A stretch of 64,000 nt of DNA from Pseudomonas bijieensis (GCF_013347965.1 NZ_CP048810.1:3781501-3845500), one strand, 5' to 3'. Positions 24,678 to 35,077 are shown, numbered from the stretch's first letter. Notes: generated from the sequence alone by a model not told the origin. Program-made: numbers and translations.

Positions 24678-24771
24678 CTATGCGAGCGAGCTTGCTCGCG
24701 ATAGCGGGAAGCCAGCCACATTAATGTTGGCTTGGACACCGTCATCGCGAGCAAGCTCGCTCCCACAGGGG
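24678..24771. repeat. REPIN (inverted REP pair), GAGCTTGCTCGC class
   Basis: A left arm with GCGAGCGAGCTTGCTCGCGA followed by TAGCGG (24681-24706) and an inverted right arm TCGCGAGCAAGCTCGCTCCC then ACAGG (24743-24770) surround a short spacer, between aguA and the fusion gene. Confidence 0.85.
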
Positions 24772-24804
24772 AACACAGCTTCGCAGCTTGGCGTTCCAGA
24801 TCGA

Positions 24805-27717
24805 TTACAGCCCCTCGTTCAATACCTTCGCCAGCATATCGACGAAGAAATCCACGCTCTGGCGCGTGGTGACCATCGGTGGCTTGATCTTGAGGATGTT
24901 CAGGTAATCGCCGGTCGGTTGCATGAAGATCCCCAGCTCTCGCAGGCGGTTACACAACGCCGTGGTTTCTTCAGTGGCCGGCTCCAATGTGGCGCAATCG
25001 CGGATCAGTTCCACGCCCAGGTAGAACCCGGAGCCATGCACCGCGCCAACCAACGGATAGCGGTCGATCAAGGCCTCCAGCCGAGCCTTGAAATGCCCGC
25101 CAACCACGCGGGCGTTTTCCCAGAGGTTTTCCTCTTCCATGACATCCAGCACCGCCATGCCGATCTGGCAGCTGACCGGGCTGCCACCGGCCGACGAAAA
25201 GAAATACCCCTCGGCCTCCAGCGCCTCGGCGATTTCCCGGCGGGTGATGACCGCGCCCAGCGGCTGGCCGTTGCCCATGCCCTTGGCCATGGTGATGATG
25301 TCCGGGACCACGCCTTGCTCTTCGAAGCCCCAGAAAAACTCACCCATGCGCCCATAACCGACCTGTACCTCGTCGGCGATGCAGACCCCACCGCGCTCGC
25401 GCACCATCGCGTAGACCTGCTTCAGGTAACCGGGCGGCAGTGCGATCCCGCCGGCATTGCCGTACACCGGTTCGCAGATGAAACCGGCGAGCTGGCGCTT
25501 GCTCTCGGCGATTTTCGCCAGGTTGTGTTCGACGCTGCGCACGTAGTCCGGCGCACTGTCGGGGCCACGGAATTGGCCGCGATAGGTGTTCGGTGCGGTC
25601 ACCGGGTGCACCCAGTCCGGGCGGCTGCTCAGGGCCTGGGGGTTGTCGGCGATGGAGGTCGAGACCGCATCGGCCGCCACCGACCAGCCGTGGTAGGCCT
25701 CCAACACGCTGAGCATGTCCCGTCCGCCGCTGTAGGCCCAGGCCAGGCGGATCGCCAGGTCGTTGGCCTCGGTGCCGCTGTTGACCAGGAACACCCGGTC
25801 CATGTTGGACGGTGACAACGCCAGCAGGCGCTCGGAAAAATCGGCGATCGCCGCATAGTGGAAACGCGAGTTGGTATTGAGCAGCGACCACTGCCGGGCA
25901 GCCACTGCCGCCATGCGTGGATGGCCGTGGCCCAGCACGGCGACGTTGTTGAGCATGTCCAGGTACGAGCGGCCCTGCATGTCGATCAGGTGGTTGCGCC
26001 AGCCACGCTCGATACGCGGCGGGTCGACGTAGTAGTGCTTCTGCGAACGGGCAAAGCTCGCATCGCGACGGGCCAGCAGCGCCTCGGGGTCGATCTCCGG
26101 CTCAGCATCGCAAGCCAGCCCCAGCAGCACCGCCGGCGAAGGGCAAAGCGCTTGCCAGGCCAGGGCACGGGAGGGCGTGCAGAACAGCGGCGGATTCACC
26201 TGCCCCCCTCTGCACAACTGGACCCGCAACGGCCCCGTCACTTCGCCCAGCACCTGCCCCTTGACCAGCGCCGCGCCGGAATGCAGCGGCGACGTCACAC
26301 CCCATAGCCGCACGCTCAGCTGGGCACTGTCCAGTTGCAACAAGCCCTCGGCGCTCTTGTGCACGACCCCGGCGAACGGCGATTCGAGCGGTGTACCCCG
26401 AGGCACACTCAACTCTACGTGCAGTGGATAAGTATCGGGCTCGACGGCGCTGTCCGGTCGGGTGCGGGATAACCGGTACTGTCCGTAGCGGCTGGCGGCC
26501 AGACCGTGGACGCCAGCGGCTTCGCTCAACAGACGCTGGTCGATCCCCGGTTGTTCCCAATTGCCGGCCTCGAAATGCGGGCTCAGCACACCCAGGTCTA
26601 TCAAGGCGAACTCACGCCCTACCAGGGTCGGCAACAGCGGCGCAAAGCCTTCGCTGGCAATGGCCGGGAGGCTGTGGCCGACGGCGGTGAGAATCGCCGC
26701 TTCCATCAGTTCGAGGGGCACCGAGTGGGCGACCTGGAAAATCTCCCACTCATGGGCCAGGTTGTCGCGGCTGTATTGGTTATTTGGGTCGATGGAAACC
26801 TGCTGTTCACCACTGAGCACCAGCACCGCGGCACGCGCCACGATCAGCGGCCACAGCGCCAACAGCTCCTGGCGCTGCAAGGGGTTGATCGCATGGTAGG
26901 CCTTGATCGCCGGCAAGATGAAGAACGGGTCGCCGTCGGCGTGATGCAGCAGGGCCGCGCACGTCACCGACAAGTCAGTGATGCGCCAGGTACGGACCAG
27001 GTCGCCAAAATCGATGACGCCCTGCAATTGCCACTGGCGCTGGGCATCACGCTGCCAGACCACGTTGTCATCGGTGATGTCCATGTGGATCGCCTGCACC
27101 GGCAGGCTGGCCTTGAGCGGCTGCAAGCGTCGCTCGGCCTGTTGTGCGACCTCGGCGACCAGATGGCGCCGTTGTTCATCCTCAATGACAGGCAACAGGT
27201 ACTCGACCAGAGCCGGGGCGTGGCGCGCGTCCCATTGCAGGGTGCGCTCCAGGCCAGGGTGGTCGAATGTCGCCAGGGCCAGGTCCATTTCCGCGCACAG
27301 GCGGCCCAGGCCGGTCACCAGTTCGGGCGTCAAATGCTTGAGCTGCGTGAGGGACTGGCCATCGATGTACTCCAGCAGTCGCATGTGAACCGCTTGGCCG
27401 TCGACGTCCAAGGTCAGCAGGTCCTGCCCGTTGCTGGCGGTAATCACTCGCGGCACTTTTACCGCGGCGTGTCCGGCCAACTGCTTGAGGGCGGCGTGCT
27501 GAGCCTGGATTTCCGGGACAGCGTAGTCGCCGTGGCAAATTTTCAACACAAAGCGCCCGCGGTCGCTGTCGACGCGGTAGTTGAGGTCCTGGTTGCTGCC
27601 AAGGGGTCGCAGGTCGCCGCTGAGTCCGTAATTCGAGCGCAACAGCACCAGCGCTTGCTCGGCGCTGATCTGTGGGCTTGGCAAACTGGCACGGTGAACC
27701 AACGTAGCGAATGGCAT
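24805..27717 (-). CDS. Kinase-aminotransferase fusion, hydroxylysine kinase/phospholyase-like
   Basis: 970 residues in three parts. Residues about 30-330 are an APH-type kinase: HMDITDDNVVW (the H-x-D...N catalytic loop) and VIDFGDLVRT (metal-binding D). Residues about 430-520 contain a small beta domain resembling M23/biotinyl-like folds (VPRGTPLESPFAGVVHKS). Residues about 545-970 are a class III PLP aminotransferase with GTEANDLAIRLA, IADEVQVGYGR and the Schiff-base lysine K812 in ITMAKGMGNG. In animals a homologous kinase (HYKK) and phospholyase (AGXT2L2) act in sequence on hydroxylysine. The fusion suggests phosphorylation followed by phosphate elimination of a hydroxylated amine. The substrate here is unknown. 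Confidence 0.85.
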   Translation of the reverse strand: MPFATLVHRASLPSPQISAEQALVLLRSNYGLSGDLRPLGSNQDLNYRVDSDRGRFVLKICHGDYAVPEIQAQHAALKQLAGHAAVKVPRVITASNGQDLLTLDVDGQAVHMRLLEYIDGQSLTQLKHLTPELVTGLGRLCAEMDLALATFDHPGLERTLQWDARHAPALVEYLLPVIEDEQRRHLVAEVAQQAERRLQPLKASLPVQAIHMDITDDNVVWQRDAQRQWQLQGVIDFGDLVRTWRITDLSVTCAALLHHADGDPFFILPAIKAYHAINPLQRQELLALWPLIVARAAVLVLSGEQQVSIDPNNQYSRDNLAHEWEIFQVAHSVPLELMEAAILTAVGHSLPAIASEGFAPLLPTLVGREFALIDLGVLSPHFEAGNWEQPGIDQRLLSEAAGVHGLAASRYGQYRLSRTRPDSAVEPDTYPLHVELSVPRGTPLESPFAGVVHKSAEGLLQLDSAQLSVRLWGVTSPLHSGAALVKGQVLGEVTGPLRVQLCRGGQVNPPLFCTPSRALAWQALCPSPAVLLGLACDAEPEIDPEALLARRDASFARSQKHYYVDPPRIERGWRNHLIDMQGRSYLDMLNNVAVLGHGHPRMAAVAARQWSLLNTNSRFHYAAIADFSERLLALSPSNMDRVFLVNSGTEANDLAIRLAWAYSGGRDMLSVLEAYHGWSVAADAVSTSIADNPQALSSRPDWVHPVTAPNTYRGQFRGPDSAPDYVRSVEHNLAKIAESKRQLAGFICEPVYGNAGGIALPPGYLKQVYAMVRERGGVCIADEVQVGYGRMGEFFWGFEEQGVVPDIITMAKGMGNGQPLGAVITRREIAEALEAEGYFFSSAGGSPVSCQIGMAVLDVMEEENLWENARVVGGHFKARLEALIDRYPLVGAVHGSGFYLGVELIRDCATLEPATEETTALCNRLRELGIFMQPTGDYLNILKIKPPMVTTRQSVDFFVDMLAKVLNEGL

Positions 27718-27926
27718 ACAAGGACCCCTGAAGTGGTTTTGTTCGGATGCCTATCTCGCCACTGAGTCGGGGGATAAGCAACCCCTCCTGTTCAAAAATA
27801 TGCACAGTCTTCCTGAAACGCCGTGTTGGGAGGGCGTGTCCATGGGATATTCGCTTGCACCGCTCCCGCCATGCCGACAAGCTATGCTCTTGTGCTTTGT
27901 CGTCCAACGGAAAAAGGCTTAACCGG

Positions 27927-29009
27927 ATGCGCATTTTCATCACTGGCGGTGCTGGCTTCATCGGCTCGGCGCTCATACGGCACTTGATTCTCGATACCGA
28001 GCACCAGGTCCTGAACTTCGACAAGCTGACCTACGCTGGCAATCTCGAATCGCTGAGCAGCATCGATCACGACAGCCGTTACGAATTCGTCCAGGCCGAC
28101 ATTGTCGATCAAGCGACTGTCAGTGCGGTGCTCGCGCGATTCAAGCCTGACGCCATCATGCACCTGGCGGCCGAGTCCCATGTAGACCGCTCCATCGATG
28201 GCCCGGCGGACTTCATCCAGACCAATATCGTGGGCACCTACAGCCTGCTGGAAGCCACTCGCGCTTATTGGCAGGCCCTGGCCGAGCCGCAGAAGCGCGC
28301 GTTTCGCTTCCACCACATCTCCACCGACGAAGTGTATGGCGACTTGCACGGTGTGGATGACCTGTTTACCGAAACCACCGCCTATGCCCCCAGCTCACCG
28401 TATTCGGCGAGCAAGGCGGCGTCCGACCACCTGGTCCGCGCCTGGCAACGTACCTACGGCTTGCCCGTGCTGCTGACCAACTGTTCGAACAACTATGGTC
28501 CGTTTCACTTCCCCGAGAAGCTGATCCCACTGGTAATTCTCAACGCACTGGCCGGTAAGCCGTTGCCGGTCTACGGCAACGGCCAGCAAGTACGCGACTG
28601 GCTGTTCGTCGAAGACCATGCCCGCGCGCTGCTCAAGGTCGTCACCCAAGGCACGGTCGGCGAGACGTACAACATTGGCGGGCACAACGAGCAGAAAAAC
28701 ATCGACGTGGTACGCAGCATCTGCGCGCTGCTCGAAGAACTGGCGCCACGCAAACCCGAAGGCGTCGAGCACTACGCCGACCTGATCAGCTTCGTCCAGG
28801 ATCGCCCCGGCCACGACCTGCGCTACGCCATCGACGCGAGCAAGATCGAACGGGAACTGGGCTGGACACCTCGGGAAACCTTCGAGACCGGTCTGCGCAA
28901 GACCGTGCAGTGGTACCTCGAAAACCTGCTGTGGTGCCAGCGTGTCCAGGACGGCAGCTATCAGGGCGAGCGCCTGGGCTCGCTCGACAACAAGGATGCA
29001 ATTGCATGA
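27927..29009 (+). CDS. rmlB: dTDP-glucose 4,6-dehydratase
   Basis: 360 residues, second step of dTDP-L-rhamnose synthesis. It has the NAD-binding start [20 protein letters not shown], the STDEVYGDL motif with catalytic D-E, and the [15 protein letters not shown] catalytic Y-x-x-x-K. The ATG at 27927 places the Rossmann glycines at the N-terminus; the frame is open further upstream but lacks homology. It is first in an operon with rmlA, rmlC and rmlD, each coupled by four-base overlaps. Confidence 0.96.
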   Translation: MRIFITGGAGFIGSALIRHLILDTEHQVLNFDKLTYAGNLESLSSIDHDSRYEFVQADIVDQATVSAVLARFKPDAIMHLAAESHVDRSIDGPADFIQTNIVGTYSLLEATRAYWQALAEPQKRAFRFHHISTDEVYGDLHGVDDLFTETTAYAPSSPYSASKAASDHLVRAWQRTYGLPVLLTNCSNNYGPFHFPEKLIPLVILNALAGKPLPVYGNGQQVRDWLFVEDHARALLKVVTQGTVGETYNIGGHNEQKNIDVVRSICALLEELAPRKPEGVEHYADLISFVQDRPGHDLRYAIDASKIERELGWTPRETFETGLRKTVQWYLENLLWCQRVQDGSYQGERLGSLDNKDAIA

Positions 29010-29881
29010 TGAAAGGCATTGTTCTGGCCGGCGGTTCCGGCACACGCTTGCACCCGATTACCCTCGGGGTTTCCAAACAGCTACTGCCGATTTATGACAA
29101 GCCGATGATCTATTACCCGATCTCGGTGTTGATGCTCGCGGGCATCAAGGACATCCTGATCATTTCCACCCCTCAGGATCTGCCGCAATACCGCAACCTG
29201 TTGGGTGACGGCCATCAGTTTGGCGTGCAATTCAGCTATGCCGAGCAGCCGTCGCCCGATGGCTTGGCCCAGGCATTCCTGATTGGCGAGCAGTTCATTG
29301 GCGGCGACTCGGTGTGCCTGATCCTGGGCGACAACATTTTCCACGGTCAGTATTTCGGCGAGCAATTGCAGACGGCCATCAACCGGCCAAGTGGCGCGAC
29401 GGTGTTCGGCTACTGGGTCAAGGACCCTGAGCGTTTTGGCGTGATCGACTTCGACTCGCAAGGGCGGGCGATGTCCATCGAGGAAAAACCCACCGCGCCT
29501 AAATCCAGCTACGCGGTGACCGGCCTGTATTTCTACGACAACGACGTGATCGAGATCGCCAAGGCCATCAAGCCATCCAAACGCGGCGAACTGGAAATCA
29601 CCGACGTCAACAATGCCTACCTGCAACGCGGCGACCTGCATGTCGAGCGCTTCGGCCGTGGCTTCGCCTGGCTGGATACCGGCACCCACGACAGCCTGCT
29701 GGAAGCCTCGCAGTACGTGCAAACCATCGAACATCGCCAAGGCCTGAAAGTGGCGTGCCTGGAAGAAATTGCCTACCAGCAAGGTTGGGTCAGCCGCGAG
29801 CACATCCTTGAGCGCGCCCAGTATTTTGGCAAGACCGGCTACGGCCAGTACCTGTTCAAGATCGCAGGAGAAACACGTTGA
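29006..29881 (+). CDS. rmlA: Glucose-1-phosphate thymidylyltransferase
   Basis: 291 residues, the first step of dTDP-rhamnose synthesis. The nucleotide-binding signature is [16 protein letters not shown], followed by [26 protein letters not shown], and [14 protein letters not shown]. The start overlaps the rmlB stop by four bases; a second ATG directly follows (MMK) and either could be used. The enzyme is usually allosterically inhibited by dTDP-rhamnose. Confidence 0.96.
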   Translation: MMKGIVLAGGSGTRLHPITLGVSKQLLPIYDKPMIYYPISVLMLAGIKDILIISTPQDLPQYRNLLGDGHQFGVQFSYAEQPSPDGLAQAFLIGEQFIGGDSVCLILGDNIFHGQYFGEQLQTAINRPSGATVFGYWVKDPERFGVIDFDSQGRAMSIEEKPTAPKSSYAVTGLYFYDNDVIEIAKAIKPSKRGELEITDVNNAYLQRGDLHVERFGRGFAWLDTGTHDSLLEASQYVQTIEHRQGLKVACLEEIAYQQGWVSREHILERAQYFGKTGYGQYLFKIAGETR

Positions 29882-30423
29882 ACGTCATCGCTACCCGTTT
29901 GCCGGATGTCCTGATCATCGAGCCGAAAGTCTTCGGTGACGATCGGGGTTTTTTCTACGAAAGCTTCAACGCCCGGGCGTTTGCCGAGGCGACAGGCTCT
30001 ACCCTGCAATTCGTCCAGGACAACCATTCACGCTCCACCCGGGGCGTGCTGCGGGGCCTGCACTACCAGATCGAACAGGCCCAGGGAAAACTCGTGCGCG
30101 TCACTGCCGGGGAGGTGTTGGATATCGCGGTGGACATTCGCCGCAGCTCGCCGACCTTCGGTCAGTGGGTCAGCGTACGCCTGTCGGCGCAGAACCATCG
30201 GCAGATGTGGGTCCCGCCAGGGTTCGCCCACGGCTTCGTCGTGCTGAGCGAGTCGGCGGACTTCCTCTACAAGACCACTGATTACTACGCGCCCTCCGCC
30301 GAACGTTGCATTCGCTGGGACGACCCGCAACTGGACATCGACTGGGAGCTCGAAGGTGCACCGGTCCTCTCGACCAAGGACCAGAACGGCAAGACCTTGC
30401 ACGAGGCAGACCTGTTTCCATGA
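29878..30423 (+). CDS. rmlC: dTDP-4-dehydrorhamnose 3,5-epimerase
   Basis: 181 residues. RmlC cupin signatures: [29 protein letters not shown] with the catalytic His, and [14 protein letters not shown]. The start appears to be TTG at 29878, overlapping the rmlA stop by four bases; no ATG or GTG is available in a better position, and the protein then begins N-V-I-A-T-R as expected. Third gene of the rml operon. Confidence 0.95.
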   Translation: MNVIATRLPDVLIIEPKVFGDDRGFFYESFNARAFAEATGSTLQFVQDNHSRSTRGVLRGLHYQIEQAQGKLVRVTAGEVLDIAVDIRRSSPTFGQWVSVRLSAQNHRQMWVPPGFAHGFVVLSESADFLYKTTDYYAPSAERCIRWDDPQLDIDWELEGAPVLSTKDQNGKTLHEADLFP

Positions 30424-31301
30424 GTGCTTCCTTGCGCATCTTGATCATCGGCCAGCATGGCCAGGTTTCCCGGGCACTGCAATCGCGCCTGTCCGGCATG
30501 GGCGAGTTGCTCGTACGCGGCAGCGACCAGTTCGATCTGGCGCAACCGGATTCCCTGCGTACGCCCATCGAGGCCCTGCGGCCCGGCCTGATCATCAACG
30601 CCGCCGCCCACACGGCCGTCGATCAGGCCGAGAGCGAACCGGAACGGGCGTTCGCCATCAATGCCATGTCCCCGGGTATCCTGGCCCAGGCGGCGGTCGG
30701 GCTGGGCATCCCGTTGATTCATTACTCCACCGACTACGTCTTCGATGGTCTCAAGCCCGCCCCCTACACCGAGGACGACACGCCCAATCCGCTGAGTGTC
30801 TACGGACGCAGCAAACTGGCCGGCGAAAATGCCATCCGCCAGGCCGGCGGCCTGCACCTGATTCTGCGCACCAGTTGGGTGTACTCCACCGAAGGCCGCA
30901 ATTTCCTGTTGACCATGCAGCGCCTGTTGCAGGAAAAACCGCAGCTGCGGGTGGTGGCCGATCAGATTGGCGCACCGACCTGGGCGGGCACCATCGCCGA
31001 CAGCACCGCCCAACTGATCGAGCGCTGGCAAGCCGGCCGACCCGGCGCGTGGGGCACCTATCACCTGACAGCCCAGGGCGAGACGTCCTGGTTCGGTTTC
31101 GCCCAGGCCATCGGCGAAAACCTGCTCGAACGACACAAACCGTGCGCACTGCTTGAGCCCATTGCGTCGAGCGCCTATCCGACTCCCGCCCCTCGGCCGC
31201 TGAACTCGCGCCTGGATTGCACGCGCCTGTTCAGGGAATGGGGAGTGAGCCAGCCGGACTGGCGAAGCGCGTTGCAACGGTGCCTTGCCGGACAAGCCTA
31301 G
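30420..31301 (+). CDS. rmlD: dTDP-4-dehydrorhamnose reductase
   Basis: 293 residues, the last step of dTDP-rhamnose synthesis. Landmarks: RILIIGQHGQVSRAL nucleotide-binding loop, INAAAHTAVDQAE, STDYVFDG and YGRSKLAGE with the catalytic Y-x-x-x-K. The start overlaps the rmlC stop by four bases. It is the final gene of the operon here; in P. aeruginosa, as I remember, rmlD is second. A short 65-base gap separates it from dctB. Confidence 0.95.
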   Translation: MSASLRILIIGQHGQVSRALQSRLSGMGELLVRGSDQFDLAQPDSLRTPIEALRPGLIINAAAHTAVDQAESEPERAFAINAMSPGILAQAAVGLGIPLIHYSTDYVFDGLKPAPYTEDDTPNPLSVYGRSKLAGENAIRQAGGLHLILRTSWVYSTEGRNFLLTMQRLLQEKPQLRVVADQIGAPTWAGTIADSTAQLIERWQAGRPGAWGTYHLTAQGETSWFGFAQAIGENLLERHKPCALLEPIASSAYPTPAPRPLNSRLDCTRLFREWGVSQPDWRSALQRCLAGQA

Positions 31302-31366
31302 TGCTGCCTTACAAATAGTATTTGCGAGGCAACTAGGCATAATACGCCTGTCACCACAGGCGCCCG

Positions 31367-33181
31367 ATGCTCATGAATTCCACCCTTCCCCGCAGACCCC
31401 GTTGGCGCAGCCTGGCCTTGCTCGCGATGTGCCTGGCGCCGCTGCTGTGGCCATTGGAGCACTTGGCCGAACGTTATTACCGCAGCGAACTGGCCGGGCA
31501 GAACCGCCAGACCCTGGACCTCTATGTCGCCAACCTGTTGGGCACCCTGCACCGTTATGAGATGCTGCCACAGATTCTCGGCGACCTGCCGGCCTTGCGC
31601 GCCGCCTTGTCGGCACCGGACGATGGCGTGACCCAAGGCAATGCCAACCAGCTGCTGAAAAACATCAGCGTCCAGACCGGTGCCGAAGTCATGTACCTGA
31701 TGGACCCTTCCGGCAAGACCCTGGCCGCATCGAACTGGGACAAACACGACAGTTTCGTCGGACGCAATTTCTCCTTCCGGCCATACTTCATCGAAGCCAT
31801 GGCCGGGCGCCTGGGCCGTTTCTTCGGTTTGGGCACCACCTCGGGCAAACGCGGTTACTTCTTTGCCGCTGCCGTGCGCGAGCGCGAAAAAGTCATCGGT
31901 GTGCTGGTGGTCAAGGTCGACCTGGATCACACCGAAAGCCTGTGGGGCAAGACCCCCGAACAATTGCTGGTGACTGATCACAACGGCGTGGTCATCCTCA
32001 CGTCGCGACAGGAATGGCGATTTCGCGCGACCCGGCCCCTCAATGACGACGAGCGCAAGGCCATCAGCGCGGTACAACCTTATCCAACCCGCGATCCCAA
32101 GCCGCTGAACCTGGACGCCAATGCCTGGCTGCCCCAGACCCAATCCATCGAGGAAACCGGCTGGAGCGTAAGCATTCTCGCCCCGCGCACGCTGATCGAT
32201 CGGCCGGTGCGCACCGTGGTCGCCATCGGAGGCGCGGCATTGCTGGTCTTGATGTTGTTGCTCGGGTTGATGATGCAGCGCAGGCGCCATTATCTGGATC
32301 GAATCGCCTTCGAAGCCAAGGCCCGCCACGAGCTGGAGGGCCGGGTGGCCGAGCGTACCAGTGACCTGGAAGGGCTGAACCGGCGATTGAAGCAGGAAGT
32401 ACTGGAGCGCGAGCAGGCCCAGCAGGAATTGGTCCGTGCCCAGGATGACCTGGTGCAAGCCGGCAAGCTGTCGGCCCTGGGCACCATGTCGGCGAGCATC
32501 AGCCACGAACTCAATCAACCGCTGGCAGCGATTCGCAGCTACGCGGAAAACGCCGAGATTCTGCTCGACCACCAACGCACCGAAGACGCCCGGGGCAACC
32601 TCAAGCTGATCAGCGAACTGACCGGGCGCATGGCCTCGATCATCGCCCACCTGCGCGCCTTTGCCCGCCGCGACCGCCATGCCCCGGAAAGCGTCGCCCT
32701 GCAACCGGCGCTGGACGATGCCCTGGCACTGCTCGCCAAACGCCGGCGCAGCATGGAAGTGGAACTGATCCGTGACCTGCCGGCCGCCACGCTGTGGGTC
32801 GAAGCCGGCGAAACCCGCCTGCGCCAGGTACTCGGCAATCTGCTGGCCAACGCCCTCGATGCGCTTACCGAAAAAGGCCCGCCACGCAAACTCTGGCTCA
32901 GCGCCCAAGCCACCGAAACCGGCGTCAACCTGTACATCCGCGATAACGGCCCAGGGTTTTGCATGGAAGCCCTGGGTCGCGCCGGCGAACCCTTCTATAC
33001 CACCAAGACCCGCACCCAGGGCCTTGGCCTGGGGTTGGCGATCTGCGACACCCTGATGCGCGCCTTTGGCGGCGAACTGTCGTTCGCCAACCACAAGGAA
33101 GGCGGCGCCCTGATTACCCTGAAGCTGCGCGCCGGCGCCCCCGGGGTGAGCCTGCAACCGTCCGAGGACCGAAGTGTATGA
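31367..33181 (+). CDS. dctB: C4-dicarboxylate sensor histidine kinase
   Basis: 604 residues. A membrane helix at about 14-32, a periplasmic double-PAS (dCACHE-like) sensor with MDPSGKTLAASNWDKHDSFV and NFSFRPYF motifs, a second membrane helix at about 285-307, a coiled coil, and a kinase core with phospho-acceptor H380 in SASISHELNQPL, then NLLANALDAL and GLGLGLAICD. In pseudomonads dctB lies next to the rml genes, and the sensor sequence fits C4-dicarboxylate sensing. The stop overlaps dctD by four bases. Confidence 0.9.
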   Translation: MLMNSTLPRRPRWRSLALLAMCLAPLLWPLEHLAERYYRSELAGQNRQTLDLYVANLLGTLHRYEMLPQILGDLPALRAALSAPDDGVTQGNANQLLKNISVQTGAEVMYLMDPSGKTLAASNWDKHDSFVGRNFSFRPYFIEAMAGRLGRFFGLGTTSGKRGYFFAAAVREREKVIGVLVVKVDLDHTESLWGKTPEQLLVTDHNGVVILTSRQEWRFRATRPLNDDERKAISAVQPYPTRDPKPLNLDANAWLPQTQSIEETGWSVSILAPRTLIDRPVRTVVAIGGAALLVLMLLLGLMMQRRRHYLDRIAFEAKARHELEGRVAERTSDLEGLNRRLKQEVLEREQAQQELVRAQDDLVQAGKLSALGTMSASISHELNQPLAAIRSYAENAEILLDHQRTEDARGNLKLISELTGRMASIIAHLRAFARRDRHAPESVALQPALDDALALLAKRRRSMEVELIRDLPAATLWVEAGETRLRQVLGNLLANALDALTEKGPPRKLWLSAQATETGVNLYIRDNGPGFCMEALGRAGEPFYTTKTRTQGLGLGLAICDTLMRAFGGELSFANHKEGGALITLKLRAGAPGVSLQPSEDRSV

Positions 33182-34569
33182 CCATCGATAACCGGATTGA
33201 GGTGGTGCTGATCGACGACGATCCCCATTTGCGTCAGGCCTTGAGCCAGACCCTCGACCTGGCCGGCCTGAAAATCCTGCCCCTGGCCGAAGCCAAGGGC
33301 GTGGCCGGGCAACTGCCCCGTGACTGGCCGGGTGTGGTAGTCAGTGATATTCGCATGCCGGGCATGGACGGCCTCGAACTACTGCACGAACTCCATGCCC
33401 AGGATCCTGAGCTGCCGGTGCTGCTGATCACCGGCCACGGTGACGTACCACTGGCAGTACAGGCGATGCGCGCCGGGGCCTATGACTTTTTGGAAAAACC
33501 GTTCGCCAGCGATCATCTGCTCGACAGCGTTCGCCGGGCCCTGGCCCTGCGCCGATTGGTGCTGGACAACCGCAGCCTGCGCCTGGCCCTGAGCGATCGC
33601 CATGAACTCAGCGCTCGCCTGGTCGGCCAGTCGACACCGATGCTGCGCCTGCGCGAGCAGATCGGCGCACTGGCCGCCACCCGCGCCGACGTGCTGATCC
33701 TCGGTGAAACCGGCGCCGGCAAGGAAGTGGTCGCCCGTGCGTTGCACGACCTTTCATCCCGCCGCAACGGCCCCTTCGTCGCGATCAACGCCGGAGCCCT
33801 GGCCGAGTCGGTGGTGGAAAGCGAGCTGTTCGGCCACGAACCCGGCGCCTTTACCGGCGCGCAGAAACGCCGTATCGGCAAGTTCGAGTTCGCCAACGGT
33901 GGCACGCTGTTTCTCGATGAAATCGAAAGCATGAGCCTGGATGTCCAGGTCAAGTTGCTGCGTCTGCTGCAAGAACGCATGGTGGAGCGACTGGGGGGTA
34001 ATCAACAGATCCCGCTGGATATCCGCGTCATCGCCGCGACCAAGGAAGACCTGCGCCAGGCCGCCGATCAGGGGCGTTTTCGCGCCGACCTGTATTACCG
34101 CCTGAACGTCGCGCCGCTACGCATACCGCCGTTGCGCGAACGAGGGGAGGATGCGCTGATGCTGTTCCAGCACTTCGCCGACGAAGCCAGTGCTCGCCAT
34201 GGCCTGCCGCCCCACGAATTGCTGCCGGCGCAACGGGCACTGCTGTTGCGCCACAGCTGGCCGGGCAATGTGCGCGAACTGCAAAACGCCGCCGAGCGCT
34301 TTGCCCTGGGCCTGGAACTGGCCTTGGACAACAGCGCGCCGGACGGCAGCCCCGGCGCACCGGTGGAGGTGGTCAGCGGCGGCCTGAGCGAGCAGGTGGA
34401 AAATTTCGAGAAAACCCTCATCGCCGCCGAACTGGCCCGCCCCCACAGCTCGGTGCGCAGCCTGGCCGAAGCTCTCGGCATCCCACGCAAGACCCTGCAC
34501 GACAAGTTGCGCAAACACGGCCTGACCTTTGGCGACAGCAGCCACGGCTCGCCCGATGAATCCGATTGA
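33178..34569 (+). CDS. dctD: Sigma-54-dependent response regulator of C4-dicarboxylate transport
   Basis: 463 residues. The receiver domain (about 8-120) has phospho-acceptor D57 in VVVSDIRMPGMDG and the K in LEKPF. The AAA+ domain (about 148-380) has LGETGAGKE and the sigma-54 contact loop in EPGAFTGAQ. The C-terminal Fis-type helix-turn-helix reads SVRSLAEALGIPRKTLHDKL. It should activate dctA/dctPQM transport genes, none of which are in the window. Translationally coupled to dctB. Confidence 0.93.
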   Translation: MTIDNRIEVVLIDDDPHLRQALSQTLDLAGLKILPLAEAKGVAGQLPRDWPGVVVSDIRMPGMDGLELLHELHAQDPELPVLLITGHGDVPLAVQAMRAGAYDFLEKPFASDHLLDSVRRALALRRLVLDNRSLRLALSDRHELSARLVGQSTPMLRLREQIGALAATRADVLILGETGAGKEVVARALHDLSSRRNGPFVAINAGALAESVVESELFGHEPGAFTGAQKRRIGKFEFANGGTLFLDEIESMSLDVQVKLLRLLQERMVERLGGNQQIPLDIRVIAATKEDLRQAADQGRFRADLYYRLNVAPLRIPPLRERGEDALMLFQHFADEASARHGLPPHELLPAQRALLLRHSWPGNVRELQNAAERFALGLELALDNSAPDGSPGAPVEVVSGGLSEQVENFEKTLIAAELARPHSSVRSLAEALGIPRKTLHDKLRKHGLTFGDSSHGSPDESD

Positions 34570-34606
34570 ATTTTCCTCGTCATCCTTTCAAGCAAGAGGC
34601 CCCGCA

Positions 34607-35062
34607 ATGAACCGCGACAGCCGTTACCTGGAATCGATCCTGCACCACGACATCCCCTTGACCCGGGACATGGGCCTCAAGGTGCTTGATTGGCAGGCCC
34701 GGCAACTGCGCCTGTCCTTGCCGCTGGCGGCCAACGTCAACCACAAGAGCACCATGTTCGGTGGCAGCCTGTATTGCGGCGCGGTGCTGGGCGGCTGGGG
34801 TTGGTTGCACCTGGCCTTGCGTGAGGAAGGCATCGAAGACGGGCATATCGTGATCCAGGAAGGGCAGATCAGCTATCCACTGCCAGTGACTCGCGACGCG
34901 ACCGTGGTCTGCGAAACGCCTGAGGAAAAGCTCTGGAAACGCTTCCTCGCCACCTACCGGCGTTACGGACGGGCGCGACTGGCCTTGCAGACGCAGGTGA
35001 TGAACAGCGGCAGCAATGACGTGGCGGTGCAGTTTGAGGGGCAGTACGTGTTGCACCGCTGA
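34607..35062 (+). CDS. Hotdog thioesterase, YiiD C-terminal-domain type
   Basis: 151 residues from the ATG at 34607 with AAGAGG upstream. The pattern YLESILHHDIPLTRDMGLKV, NVNHKSTMFGGSLYCGAVLGGW and a beta-rich C-terminus match the stand-alone putative-thioesterase domain found at the end of E. coli YiiD. The substrate is probably an acyl-CoA or acyl-ACP, unproven. It follows dctD by 37 bases on the same strand but is functionally unrelated. Confidence 0.8.
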   Translation: MNRDSRYLESILHHDIPLTRDMGLKVLDWQARQLRLSLPLAANVNHKSTMFGGSLYCGAVLGGWGWLHLALREEGIEDGHIVIQEGQISYPLPVTRDATVVCETPEEKLWKRFLATYRRYGRARLALQTQVMNSGSNDVAVQFEGQYVLHR

Positions 35063-35077
35063 AACAGGCGCATGACC

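Noticed and set aside
24678..24771. Palindromic pair considered as a CRISPR repeat
   Set aside because: Only two inverted arms with no direct repeats or regular spacers; it is a REPIN.
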